From Cunninghamia lanceolata (lineage: Eukaryota > Streptophyta > Pinopsida > Cupressales > Cupressaceae), in assembly GCA_027924645.1 (NCBI GenBank), contig BSBN01000293.1:8766501-8830500 (forward strand): a DNA stretch of 64,000 nucleotides. The letters run 5' to 3'. Below the pieces are notes generated by a model. The model was given only the letters and a program-made list of their open reading frames with translations. It ran no database searches and was not told the origin of the DNA. Both the position numbers and the translations under genes were made by a program. Positions 21,007 through 32,700 of the stretch are shown here, one piece after another (position 1 is the first letter of the stretch; each line of letters starts with the position of its first letter).

Positions 21007-23085
21007 TAATCCTTGTCACATAAATGTAAGAATTATAATAACACCCTCTCAATAGTGCTTCTCTTGGAAACATGTGGGTCTTCATTTCTTCATTTGTTTC
21101 CCCTTTGTTGTACTAACTTTTCCCTCACTTTTGACATTTATCAATTTTTATTTTTTATTCTTGTGAATTCATCCCTAAGCCTCTTGTTTGTCTATTTTTC
21201 ATAAATTGACCTTTACCTAGTGTTTTTCATCTAACCCCACCCATAGGAGCCCTCCAAGGGACCTGCCAAGCCATCTCTAACTTTCAATTTTTAGTTGTCA
21301 TCTACCAAGACAAATCTCCCCCTATTATTTCAAGATCTCCTTTGAGAGATTTGACATTTGTAAGTGGAAATTTGGTTTTTTATCACCTTTTGACTTGGTT
21401 CTAGAGACAGGTATGTTCTTCATCGCCTGACTGATAGCTTCCAACCCTATAGACCAACCCAAACCCTCTCCTCTATGGTTTGCCCATGGGTCACCCCTGG
21501 GTGATTTGGATTGATGAAAGGGGAAACCCACCTCATATGCATCATTTTTGAATTATTTCTAGAGTTTGACTACATCCTTTTAAACCCTAAAAACTCATTC
21601 TCAATGCTTCAAATCACTTATAGAACCATATGCAACAAGATCTCCCCTATGCAATAGGATCTCCTCTTAGCGACCCTATTGTGCAATGGGATCTTCTCCA
21701 GGTGATTTAGACTAATGAAAGGGGTGACCGATGGGTGACCATGTTATGTTTCCATCCATAAATTCTCCATCAATTTGGGCCCAAAATTTTCTCCGTTTTG
21801 ACCCAAATTTGCTCCAAATTAAGCCCTAATTGTGTGAGTCACCTTCCCTAAATGATCAACTTTTCTTACTAATTCAAGAATCAAAATCAGTCCATTATAA
21901 CTCACAAATTAATTCTTCTAAATCTCTCAATTAGTCTCATGCTAACTCCATTTCTTCTTATGTGAAAGGCTATCAAAGCTTGCTCACTCCCTAATTAATC
22001 TAGTTCTCCATTCAATCAACCTTGTTAACTCATCAATCAAATTGAGTTAACTTCTCAATAAATTCCACCTTTCATGACCTCTTCCGAGCTACAAATACCC
22101 CTAACCTCTCCATTATTTCTCAAGTTGGAGAATTCTCTGCTCATCTTCACAAGCTTTTCAAAGCTTCTTCACAGGCCTTGAAGCTTCTTTTTTCATTTAT
22201 TTCTTTAATTTTCTAAAGCTTCAAAGGTTTCATTAGTTGTTATTGTATATATCTTGAAATCTCCCCGTTTTTGGAGGTAATTTCATTTATGCAACCACGA
22301 TTTGCTAGTTTTTTCTCTCCACAAGAATTCTTATGTTCACAGGGGACTTATAAGCCTTTTCTTTTATTGTTATTATGCTCAATATTTTACAAATTCTTCT
22401 TATTGCATCATTAAGCTACTCATTTTGTAGGCCATATTGCTCTCTTGGTTCACATTAAGCTCATATTTGAAGATTTCCCAAGCTATTTTTACATCCCTTC
22501 CCTATTGTTACCAATTCCCTATTGTTGCCAATAGGAGATCCCCACTGCTACAAGAGGATGAAGATGTTGTTTATACTAGGATTCTTGAGGGTACTGGAGG
22601 CTCATGCATCAACACATTCTAGGTTCTTTCATTCTTTTTGGTAGTAATTAGATAATCTCAAATTTGCTCTTAGAGATAGTAATTTCATATTGTAGTTTCC
22701 TTGATAGGTTAGATAGAATTGTACTATTAAATTAGTTTTATTTCAAGCAACTTGCATTACTAGATTAGTTTATTTCCAAGTACTTTCATTTGCTAGAGTA
22801 ATTGAAATCAAGACACAAGAAAATACCAAATACATAAATTAAGATTTCATTAGGTAAACTCATTTTAGAAATGCATTCATATTTGAATTCTAGATTATTT
22901 AAAGAACTTTCCTCTTAAAAAATCTATAAAAAGAACAAAATCATTATCTTGCATACATATAGAGTTATACACCCTCAATTTTATCACGAGGTCAACCAAA
23001 ATCAAAATAAGGTGAAAACTCAAGTATACCATAGGTTCACACACCAGGTCAATATAAATCAATCAAACTCATATAGAGAAAAGAA
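21007..23085. other. Noncoding sequence between elements
   Basis: No coding sequence, RNA gene or clear mobile element is recognised. The interval is AT-rich and has a few local word repeats, for example GCAATAGGATCTCC variants near 21640-21700. Short open frames are not supported by any motif. Confidence 0.5.
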
Positions 23086-23090
23086 AACCT
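23086..23090. repeat. Target-site duplication AACCT, left
   Basis: The five bases before the 5' LTR are AACCT, identical to the five bases after the 3' LTR at 30673-30677. This shows a complete integration event without later end-to-end rearrangement. Confidence 0.9.
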
Positions 23091-24211
23091 TGTTGGCAAG
23101 AGACACTATGTGAATTCATCATTGTTGTCATTGATGGCAACAAAGTTTATCCCACACATCTGTAGCACATAATATGTCTATACCAGAAGTCAGATTAAAG
23201 AGTGTTTTGGTCTGATGAACAAGAACAGAACATGCAGCAAGGTCTGACAATCAGGTCCAGATCTCTCAGATGATGTATCTTAGAAAAGTGTGGACTTGGG
23301 GAAGTTAAGAGGGGCACCATGACTGCTACATTCTAGAGATTGAGCCTCTGGTGATTAAATAGTGAAAAGAGATGAGCATCTAAGTGTTGGGTTCCTGACA
23401 GGTAGAGCAGACTAAGGAAAAACCAACTGACAGAGCATCAGACCTTAATTCAGATGAGATATTTATAGTGATCAAGCTTCCTGAGGGATCATTCATGGTT
23501 GGGTGACATGATTGATGACTTCTATAACTATCTCTTTTATGCGCATCACTTAGTAAGCATGGATTCAACCGACAAACCAGAGTTTGGGAAAATCTTGAGT
23601 ATTCCGAATGCAGACTAGAAAGATGTTGAAATCCTTCATGCGGATATATATAACAGATGAATTTTGGTATGAAGGTGTGTGTGTGTGGTGTGATAGAGTG
23701 TGCGAAGAAAAGTATAGAGCAGTGTGGAAGCAGCTATACAAGTCTGGTATGTGACAGAACAATAGCACTAAGCAAAGGAAGAATGAAGTGTAGCATATTG
23801 ATATATTGAGCCTAACCAGAACTGAATCTCAGCATATGTGGATGCCTCTAATTAGTTCAAACACTTGATTACATTCTATATACCTTGTAGATAGTGAGTC
23901 TCTTGTAGGCAATGAGCCTCTTGTGAGCAGTGTGCTCGGGCAGTGAGCCCTAATTGGAAAGTGCCATTTTGTACTTCTTATTCTTTTAACAGAGAATACA
24001 ATCTTGGCTTAGTCACCCCATGGTTTTTCCCTTAGCAGGGTTTTCCATGTCAAAATCATTGTGTTATGTGTATTGATTTTATTTTTGCTCTCATGGTTAT
24101 GCATGCTTATATGTTTTGATGTTGCACTAATTGTTAAAGAAGAACAAGAAAGTTAAATTATTTAAGATAACTAATTCACCCCCCTCTCAGTTATCTACCT
24201 TATTTACAACA
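23091..24211 (+). repeat. 5' LTR of the Copia element
   Basis: The 1121-bp repeat begins TG and ends CA. Near its 3' end the words AGTCACCCCATGGTTTTTCCC and GGTTTTCCATGTCAAAATC resemble the R/U5 part of other plant Copia LTRs. Substitutions relative to the 3' LTR are scattered, many of them C/T or G/A changes. Confidence 0.92.
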
Positions 24212-24227
24212 ATTCGTATCAGAGCTA
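24212..24227 (+). other. Primer-binding site, tRNA-Met type
   Basis: ATTCGTATCAGAGCT directly follows the 5' LTR. The usual plant Copia site is TTGGTATCAGAGC, complementary to the 3' end of initiator tRNA-Met. One base (G to C) differs in the core. Confidence 0.85.
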
Positions 24228-24276
24228 AGTTCCTCCAAATAGAGCCTAACAGCTTGAGGAAGATCTGGGAATCTCA

Positions 24277-25380
24277 ATGGATATGTATGGTATGAGGGAA
24301 CAACTTCAGTGTGTCCTAGATGATCTTGAGCAATCTCACTCTAAAGTCAATAACCTGAGGGAAAGACTCAAACAAGATGATGACTTCATAAATGAGCTAA
24401 AAGAAAAACTGAGTATCTCTGTGAAAAAGAGAAAGGAACTTCAACAATTAGCAAGTCAAAGTGAAGCCAATGATACTAATGAAGATCTAAATGAGAAAAA
24501 CAAGCTATGTGAGAAGATATCAAAAGAGGTCATTATGGTAAGACATGAAATGGAATCAGGGGTTATGAAATTCACCCAAGAAATTGAAGAGAAAAGAAAA
24601 ATCGAAGATAATCTAAGACAATCTCTCAAGGAGAAGTCAGAAGACTGCCACAAAATGGATAGAATAATCAAACATTTGGAATATGATCTCAAAGAAGATA
24701 AAGATAATGAAGAACAACTTGAAAATCAGATAGACACTCTTAAAAGGGATCTTCAAATAGCAAATGAATACAAAGAAAAATTCAAGATAAGCTCTGCTCA
24801 ACTTGAAGTTCTTCTTGAAAGTCAAAAGAGAATAGATGACAAGCATCGCTTGGGATATGAGAAAGGTGAAAGCTCTGGATCTGGTCAGAAGAACTCTGGA
24901 TCAGGAAATCCAAGGTATAGGCCTAGAAGACCTCTTGTAAGACAACCAAATGCTCAAAGATATCCATCCTTAAATGGATACTGCCACAATTGCAATAACT
25001 TTGGTCATAAAGTAAATCAGTGCAGAAGAAGAATGAATCAGATTAATTCATCCTTCTCCGGACAGTGTTTTAACTATAAAAGGTATGGTCACAAATCTCA
25101 TGAATGTAGAAATATGCAAATAAACAATTCATTCAATGGTAGATGCTTTGCATGCAATAGAATGGGACATATGGCTAATCAATTTAGATCAAGAGGATAT
25201 CAGTCAAATATGAAAAGAAATGTAGCTTGCTACAATTGCAATAGATCTAGTAATATTGCTAAATTCTACAAAAGTAAGAATCAAGATAAAAGGGGTCTAA
25301 TGCATCATAATCAAAATCAAGACAAAGGAAAAGGAAAAGTGAATGTGGATGAAGTTCAAAGGGAGATGAACAATATTTAG
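24277..25380 (+). CDS. Truncated Copia gag: coiled coil plus CCHC knuckles
   Basis: An open 367-codon frame starts at the ATG after CTCAATGG, 65 bp beyond the LTR. Residues 1-190 are a charged coiled coil (many E, K, L heptads). Residues 195-230 are a Ser/Gly/Arg-rich linker. Residues 233-330 hold four knuckle-like repeats: CHNCNNFGHKVNQC is a correct CX2CX4HX4C, CFNYKRYGHKSHEC has lost the second Cys, CFACNRMGHMANQF has lost the last, and CYNCNRSSNIAKFY has lost the His and last Cys. Gag proteins form the particle and bind element RNA. The N-terminal capsid (UBN2-type) domain, normally some 150-200 residues before the coiled coil, is absent, so this is gag with both capsid and pol deleted. 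One intact knuckle may still bind RNA. Confidence 0.8.
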   Translation: MDMYGMREQLQCVLDDLEQSHSKVNNLRERLKQDDDFINELKEKLSISVKKRKELQQLASQSEANDTNEDLNEKNKLCEKISKEVIMVRHEMESGVMKFTQEIEEKRKIEDNLRQSLKEKSEDCHKMDRIIKHLEYDLKEDKDNEEQLENQIDTLKRDLQIANEYKEKFKISSAQLEVLLESQKRIDDKHRLGYEKGESSGSGQKNSGSGNPRYRPRRPLVRQPNAQRYPSLNGYCHNCNNFGHKVNQCRRRMNQINSSFSGQCFNYKRYGHKSHECRNMQINNSFNGRCFACNRMGHMANQFRSRGYQSNMKRNVACYNCNRSSNIAKFYKSKNQDKRGLMHHNQNQDKGKGKVNVDEVQREMNNI

Positions 25381-26089
25381 GTGAAGAGAAGTACAGAAAA
25401 TGTTGGGGATAGATCCGCACCAGAATCTGGTGCTGATATTCCTTCTGAAAACTAAATAGATGAGCTCTGGCTTAGGGGGAGTCACAAAAGAAAACAATTT
25501 CCCCCAGCCAGTCAATTGGTGTGTAAATTGGCACATGGAGTGTAGCGGATTAAAGAGTTCTCAAAGAGATATCTAAATAACACTTGGTAAAAATATAAAA
25601 GATCCGCAAGAAGGTTGAAGGGGCTAATCATCCAAAATTGATTGGGTTTGACAGTCATCCGGTAAAAGCAGGATTTTCACAGTTAGATCCGGTATGATTC
25701 AAAATTGAAATACCTTGATCTGTGGATAAATAGGATGATTCAAGGAAGGGAGATACATTGTAAGTTATCATTCTAAGTGCATCTCGGTGATCCAGAAGGA
25801 TCTCTCTCAGAACAAGGAGAACAAGGCAACTAGAATGACTTAAGTTGTGCATTTATTACAATATGGAATTACGGTTTGCACAGAAATAAAAGGGTTCTTT
25901 TGTTCATCATTGCACATTTGCATTCGAGAAGAAGAAAGAAAGAGCTTTGCAACAAGATTGCTTCAACCCTCTCAAGGATCAACCGCAGAATTTAATTCAA
26001 CCAATGATCTTTTCAGCTCTTATCATGAACCCTAGAAGTGTAAAAAGGTATTTCCACTCTTGAATATCTCTCTCTGAATCTTTTGAAAG
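25381..26089 (+). other. Gap between gag and extra ORF where pol is missing
   Basis: In autonomous Copia elements protease, integrase, RT and RNase H follow gag over roughly 4 kb. Here only about 0.7 kb separates gag from the next frame, and none of the pol motifs is seen in any frame. A CTTAGGGGGAGTC tract at 25471-25483 resembles a purine tract and may mark a deletion junction. Confidence 0.6.
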
Positions 26090-29000
26090 ATGGCTACTCC
26101 AAATTTTGTTAAGATCACTGATAGGCCACGCCCTAAGTTCAAGAAACATCCTTACAAGTCCCTAGAAGTTGATCCCCTAGGCGCATTCTCTAGCATTTTG
26201 CATGGGGTTCTACATGTAGAAGATGTTAGGGTATACATTCACACCAACATTGAGGAATTTGGGTAATCCAAGCTGATGGATATCTATCACAAGGAATTAA
26301 TAGATGAAACATTTGAAATTAAACCCCAATACAAGGCCATCTAGGATAAGCATTTTGGAAATTGTATCTATTTCCCCTATTTTGTAGAAGATGAATGGGT
26401 CCGATATGTTCTGAGAAGAATGCATGATAACTTCATGTGGTTGATGATGCCATTTAAGATCACAAAAGATGCCATTAGGGCGGTAACCAGATTACACTCA
26501 TCTGGTGGGTTGCCTGCTCTCAAATCAATCAAAAACCAAACTATAAGTGAGGCTACTGGATCAAAATTTGACAAGAGGGCAATGACAATAGAAGACATCA
26601 TAGATCCGGATATCAAATTTGCCTCTATGATAATTGGTTATAAAATATATCACTCCAGCAGGGAGAATTCTGTATCCAGAATAGCAATATACACTACTTA
26701 TCAAATGCTAAGGGAAAATGTTGATTATGATCTTTGTGAGCTTCTCCTAAACCAACCATTAGAGAATTTGCAGAAAATAAAGAAGGATAAGAAGAATTCA
26801 TTTAAGTATGGTGGATTAATACTATGTCTATTCTTCTACTATATGAATGAGCTACCTAGAACTAGTGGCTGGATATGGCAAAATGACAGACCTGTAGCCA
26901 TACAAATTATAGATTATATGTATGGGCTTGGTGATGCCAAGGCTCAAAGCACAGCTCTCTAGGGATATTTCAAGAATTTTTAAGGTATGATGTAGGCCAA
27001 AGAAAGAATTCCTCATACATTAGTTGAAAAATATAAAGATATAGTGTGTTTTATGGTAGACACTGATCAATGCCTAATGGAGGTAGTAGAGCCTAGAATA
27101 GTCTGGATTATGCCAATGGGCTATGAGGTGGATGAGAAAATTCTAGAATTGCATGTCCAACACCTACTAAGTCAGCCTAAGGACCCTGGGGTAGAAAGGT
27201 TTGGAACCTTTCAAGAATTAAGTGTGAAAATTCATGTTGAGCTAAGACAACCAGAAATGAAAAGAAAAGTGAGAAGAGAAGTAGAGGAAGTTGCCAAAAG
27301 ATATGGCATTTCAAAAGAAGCAGTCAATACAAATAGAGAGAAACTAGAAAGAGCAAAGAAAGAGAGACAAGATGTAGAAAAAGAAAGTGATCCGGTGCAA
27401 GCTCCCTCTCGGACTAGATCCTCAAAGAGCTCTGCACCTGCCACCTCTAAGAGCTCAAAAGCCTCAAAACTGGAAGAAAAGATATTCAGAAAAGGAGAGA
27501 AGAGAACAAAGACAAAGGCCACAAGGTCATACACAAGCCACAAGGATGATGAAGAGACAGAGACAGATGAGGAGGTTATGAAAATGAAGAAGAAAAAGAA
27601 AACTTTTGTGGAATCATCTGTTGACAAAAACAAAGAAGAAGAAGTAGAAGAATTTGTTGAAAGACCTACACTTTCCATTGATGATGTCATCAAGGCATTA
27701 CTGTGGATGGGAATCTATAACCAATGATAGAATTCTATGATGAGTATAGTGACATAGAAAAAAGGATCTTGGAAGAAGCTACAGCTAAGTACTTAAACAT
27801 ATATAATAAAGCATTCATTGAAATCATCTCTCTAATCCCCAAGAGTTTAGAGAAAGTACTTGAACTCAGAAAAGACATTGCCAAGGAAAAGGATATGGAG
27901 ATCTGGGAATAGATAGCTATTTAGCTCTATCCTTCCATCACTCCAAAACAAATGAACATGATCTTCAAGGATTGCATGAGTTCCAGAGCAAAGCCAAAAT
28001 GAACAAGCTTATGCTTGGAGAGACTGATCAGGTGGCAAAAGAGACTGAAGATATCCTCCGAAATGTATATAAAAGATTCAATCTTCCTATTATAGAGGAC
28101 ATAAGTGATGAACCTTCTGCCATGGATGTCGAAGGATTAAGTGCATCAAAGGAAGATTCTACTAAGAAAATTGCAGAAGAATCAAAGGAGATAGGTGAGG
28201 AGAAGACTAAGGACTTGGATTCCTCTATTCCTGAAGAGGAAGTCCATGAAGAAGTAAACATCTCTCTTCTAGATCCCCCTACTAACTCTGGAACTAAAAG
28301 AGAAGAAAGAAAAGAAGAGAAAATTAGTCAAGAAGAAGAGGTAAAGGGAAGAGAAGAAGATCAAATAGAGAAGACCCTAGGTGACAATTCTGAGGTTGTA
28401 AAAGGAAAGAAGACTTTGTCTCTGGAAAGAGACACTACAGAAGCAGTTAAAAACTTCTTGACCAAAGAAATGATGGAATTAGATGAATCGGAGCTGTTTC
28501 AAGGACCACTCAATTTTGACTCTCTCTCTGGTCAAGATAATGAAGGTAGCATCTTTTGCTCAAGCCAAAGCAAAAGAAAAGCTTCTAAAGTCTCACATGG
28601 AAGACTATGAGCTGATAGAGATTGCATCTGGTGTGTTGGAGAAGATCATACCATCCTTCCAGAAGGATCTTTCAGCCTCTTCATCTGGTAACTTGAAATC
28701 TCTTATTCATTATATTAGCACACATTTTGATTCTTTGGAGAAATCAGTAGAAGAGAATGTCTGGAAAGAGTTTTTGGGAAAGAGATTCTCTGAAGTCTAG
28801 GGACTTATAGCAAATGATAGGAGAAATCTAGATATTGGGATAAAGAGCCTAGAAAATACTCTTAAAGATGGAAGAGATTTATACAAATTTTGTCTATCTT
28901 GTTCCACAGTGACAACAAACATTGCCAAGAAGGTGGAAGAATAAGAGAGTAAACTGTCATGTTTATCTGAAAATTTTAATCCTCTCACCTCATCCATAAT

Positions 29001-29310
29001 GAATCAATAGTGTCAGACTATTGCAACTATTAATGAAATAAAGAGGCTTGAAAAGGAGAAGAAGAATAGAATAAGCAGGCTAAGTGAACTAAGAGGGATA
29101 ATTATCCCTAAGTTAGAGGCAATGCATGAGGCCCTAACTGATGCTCAGACCACAGCCTAGACCAGTGATCCGGCAGACTTAAAAAGGGCAGAAGCTTTTG
29201 CATTTTTGATAAGTGGTCACATCTCAATTTTGGATAGGATGAAGCGGAGTTGGGCAACAAAATTTGTCCAGTTGAAGACCACCTTTACGAATATGCTTAG
29301 GTACATGTAA
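26090..29310 (+). pseudogene. Large extra (env-like position) ORF of Copia element
   Basis: From ATG 26090 about 1070 codons can be followed with several stops and at least three frame changes (near 27725, 27970 and 28530). The N-terminal ~330 residues are globular (YKSLEVDPLGAF, DEWVRYVLRRMHDNFMWL, FASMIIGYKIYHSSRENS, GGLILCLFFYYMNELPRT). The middle is extremely Lys/Glu/Ser-rich (about 27250-27680 and 28130-28450). The C-terminus is coiled-coil-like and ends at LKTTFTNMLRYM. I know no function for it. Its position between the coding region and the 3' LTR matches the extra ORFs called env-like in Sireviruses, whose role is unproven. I see no signal peptide or convincing transmembrane segment. 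The 180-codon open stretch at 26420-26962 and the 227-codon one at 27044-27727 are in one frame and are the best preserved. Confidence 0.65.
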
Positions 29311-29398
29311 GTATAGCTTGTGTATATACTTATGCAGTTGTGTATAGGTTACTTTTTGAAAATTTTGGTATGCGGATTCCACCCTTTGCCATTTATGT

Positions 29399-29554
29399 CA
29401 AAGGGGGAGTGAGGAGTAGTGAAAAATGTGGGATTTAGCTAAGGGGGAGCTCCAGTAAAAGTGTACACAAGACAAAGCATCAGCCAAGGGGGAGTGTGCT
29501 ATGCCACTTAGTCATTTTTCACTAAGTGTTGCCATCAATGCCAAAGTGGGAGAT
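29399..29554 (+). other. Multiplied polypurine tracts before the 3' LTR
   Basis: AAGGGGGAG occurs at 29401-29409, 29441-29449 and 29486-29494. The copy that abuts the LTR, CCAAAGTGGGAGAT, lies at 29541-29554. Purine tracts prime plus-strand DNA synthesis. Several copies in a row are a described trait of Sireviruses. Confidence 0.85.
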
Positions 29555-30672
29555 TGTTGGCAAGAGACACTGTGTGGCTTCATGATTGTTGTCATTAATG
29601 GCAAGTTTATCCCACACATCCATAGCACATAATATGTCTATACTGGAAGTCAGATTGAAGAGTGTTTTGGTCCGGTGAACAAGAACAGAGCATGCAACAA
29701 GGTCTGACAATAAGGTCCGGATCTCTCAAAGGATGTATCTCAAAAAAGTATAGACTTGGGGAAGTCAAGAGGGGCAGCATGACTGCTACATTCTAGAGAT
29801 TGAGCCTCCAGTGATGAAAGAGTGAAAAGAGATGAGCATCTAAGTGTTGGGTTCCTGACAGGCAGAGCAGACTAAGGAAGAACCAACTGGCAGAGCATTA
29901 GACCTTAATCCGGATGAGAAATTGATGGTGATCAAGCTTCTTGAGAGATCATTCATGGTTGGCTGACATGATTGATGACTTCTATAACTATCTCTTTGAT
30001 GTGCATCACTTACTAAGCATGGATTTAGGGGATAGACCAGAGTTTGGGAAAATCTTGAGTATTTTAGATGCCGACTAGAAAGATGTTGAAATCCTTGGTA
30101 CGGATATATATACCAGATGAATTTTGGTATGAAGGTGTGTGTGTGTGGCATGATAGTGTGTGTGAAGAAAAGTAGAGAGTAGTGTGGAAGTAGCTATACA
30201 AGTTCAGTATGTGACAAAACAATAGCACTAAGCAAAAGAAGAACGAAGTGCAGTAGATCAGTATATTGAGCCTAACCAGAACTGAATCTTAGCATATGTG
30301 GATGCCTATGATCAGTTCAAAAACCTGATTACATTCTATATACCTTGTCGATAGTGAGTCTCTTGTAGTCAGTGAGCCTCTTGTGAGTAGTGTGCTCGGG
30401 CAGTGAGCCCTAATTGGCAAGTGCCATTTTGTACTTCTTATTCTTTTAACAGAGAATAAAATCTTGGGTTAGTCACCCCATGATTTTTCCCTTAAAAAGG
30501 TTTTCCACATCAAAATCATTGTGTTATGTGTATTGATTTTATTTTTGCTCTCATGGTTATGCATGCTTATATGTTTTGATGCTGCACTAATTGTTAAAGA
30601 AGAACAAGAAAGTTAAATTTTTTAAGATAACTGATTCACCCCCCCTCTTAGTTATCTACCTTGTTTACAACA
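29555..30672 (+). repeat. 3' LTR of the Copia element
   Basis: The 1118-bp repeat matches 23091-24211 over its length with scattered substitutions and small indels. It starts TGTTGG directly after the purine tract, ends TTTACAACA, and is followed by AACCT. Confidence 0.92.
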
Positions 30673-30677
30673 AACCT

Positions 30678-31803
30678 TAGGTCATCACCCTAAGTCAAAC
30701 ATAAGTCAACTCATGGTTAACTATAACCAACTCTCTCCATTTAGGCTCACAAATGTGTCCTAGACTTAGGGGTGAGTGGGGTGAGAGAAATCTTAGAGGA
30801 GATCAAAGAGTTACACCCTAGGCCTCAACATGCACAATTGACCATCCAAGAATAGGAAATTAGGCTTAGGTTGATCAAACAAAGAAATCAAATTTGACAA
30901 TTCCTTCAAGTAGGAGAGGAAAGTTTCCAACATAAAAGACTTATCAATGAATATAACAAATAGCCGAATGGGCATTAGAATCTAGCTAACCCAAATAGGA
31001 GAATAGTATATAGTGACCCTTTGGGTCATATAATTATCTCAACTATAACAATCGTTGAACACCACACAAGAAACAATACCTAGGAAAGGCCCTAGGACCA
31101 ACGATCACTCTTCACGAAGTCTAGCTCTCAAGCAAGTAGGATTGTCCCCTATTTCTTTGTGTCTTGATTGGCTTCTACCACGAGAGTGAGAGTGACATGG
31201 AGGTTCACCCATGGCAAATAGAGGGTCTCATCTACTCTGTCAAAGCTAACTCAACCACCCCATGCAACTGAGTCATGTTTTTGAATGTACAAACACAGAA
31301 AAGTATCTAATCCTCATAGCAATTATTCTTACTCAAAATTCCTAGGAGGAAATCTTGGGAAATCTTTCTTACTCAAAATAATAGAACCCTTTTTTCAAAC
31401 AACATTTAATGTAAAGACTATCAAGACATTCAGGAGAGGCTCAAGTTTACCACACTTAGAGCACACTACTATTGAGGTGGTGTTAAAGTTTCCATATCTA
31501 TTGTAGATATCCAATAACATACACTAAATACTAGATGTAGTATTCAATCTCCTCTGGTATGGAAATCTTATAGTATTTCTTTAAGGATGTATTTTTTATT
31601 ATCATTAATCTTCATGTATTAATCTCTCTTTATATGTCAAGGAAGGCCTCTCATAGCATAAGATTGTTTTAGGCTCTAATACCAAGTGTAACACTACATT
31701 TTCCCAGAGTTATTTAATTAATTATAGTGGATTTATTATAGTTAACTCTAGAGTTAAGATAATTTAGATTATTAATTGATGTGTAAATAACAAAGATAAA
31801 TTA
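30678..31803. other. Noncoding flank with a minus-strand PBS-like word
   Basis: No gene is recognised. On the minus strand about 31686-31667 reads ACTTGGTATTAGAGCCTA, close to the primer-binding site TTGGTATCAGAGCC. The bases just beyond it (31687 onward on the plus strand) are TGTAACAC, a plausible LTR edge (TG...). A decayed minus-strand LTR retroelement may therefore be present, with its LTR starting at 31687. An Arg/Ser/His-rich minus-strand stretch at about 31150-31230 could be gag remnant. This is weak. Confidence 0.35.
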
Positions 31804-31864
31804 CACCATGTGGGTAAGTGCAAGAAGATGGGGGGCCAAAAAGGGGTCTTAAGTGGCCACTTTT
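31804..31864. repeat. Left terminal inverted repeat, copy 2
   Basis: The order CAC-CATG-GGGTAAGTGCAAGAAG, ATGGGGGGCCAAAAAG, GTGGCCACTTTTTTT matches the right end. It carries small insertions (an extra C and T near the tip, and about 9 bp, GGGTCTTAA, before GTGGCC). Confidence 0.75.
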
Positions 31865-32700
31865 TTTTTCTGAAATTAGGAAATACTGGCCTTGGATGAG
31901 AACTTGAGCATAGTTACACTCAAAATTTGGAGATGCAACCAGAACAATGTTCATAGTGCTCCGAGTCTACTTTCTAAACTACTATTTATGTTTTGAAACT
32001 GGCATAGATTAAGGGGTTCAAAAGAGGAAGCCACAGAAATTGGTGTTGTTTCTGTCAAAAAAACATAACATAGCATGTTTTGTGGCTCCCTCAAAAGGTC
32101 AACTTTTTTTTGGTATTTTTAAAATTGCTTCAGTGAAAAATTAGCTAATAGCATGTAGTTTATGCCCAATTTTTCTGATAATTTTCTAATGAATATTTGA
32201 TTTTTTACTAATTTTCAAAGTGGACACATCCTAAAAAATAGAATTTTGGCCGTGCTACCCCTATAAATTGTGAAAACTAATTGAAAATCATTTTTTAATT
32301 TTTTTAATATTTGTAGAATGGAGTCTAGTTTCTAAATATGTAATTTTTTTGAAATTTGAATGAATAGTTAATTTACAATGAAAAAAAGACCAAACAATGG
32401 TTTTTGCCTAAAAACGGACACACAAACAAAAGAAATTAAAGATGAAAGGCTTAACATTGTTAAAATGTGAAAAAACTCACATCGTCAAATATCTAAGAGA
32501 AAGCCTAACATTACCCAAGTGTTCAGTTTGTTTGACCTTGAAACACATGCAAATCTGAGGGTTAGCATGAACAAAATTATGTGAAATCTTGAAGAATATG
32601 GAAAAACACGTCTGTGACTATTCATAAGGCACTCCAAGCCTTTGGGTTGGAAATCGAAAGCAAATCCCAAGCCCAAGGCTTGGGATTCCCAAAGAAAGAC
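31865..32700. other. Subterminal noncoding sequence of copy 2
   Basis: No coding sequence is seen. The stretch is AT-rich with several poly(T) and poly(A) runs and leads up to the palindromes. Confidence 0.5.

Larger units (their letters stand above)
23091..30672 (+). mobile_element. Non-autonomous Copia (Sirevirus-like) LTR retrotransposon
   Basis: Two direct LTRs (23091-24211 and 29555-30672), each starting TGTTGGCAAGAGACAC and ending TTTACAACA, enclose 5.34 kb. The insertion is flanked by the 5-bp duplication AACCT (23086-23090 and 30673-30677). A tRNA-Met-type primer site follows the 5' LTR, and several AAGGGGGAG tracts precede the 3' LTR. Inside are gag zinc knuckles and a ~3.2-kb extra reading frame, but no integrase, reverse transcriptase or RNase H motif. 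Multiplied purine tracts, ~1.1-kb LTRs and a long extra ORF near the 3' end are known Sirevirus traits. The element must have been mobilised by pol from a relative. LTR divergence is visible by eye, so the insertion is not very recent. Confidence 0.9.

Noticed and set aside
24212..24227. tRNA gene
   Set aside because: The word is only the primer-binding site complementary to a tRNA 3' end; no cloverleaf is present.
27232..27693. 153-codon minus-strand frame rich in Ser and Phe
   Set aside because: It is the reverse complement of the Lys/Glu-rich part of the Copia extra ORF.
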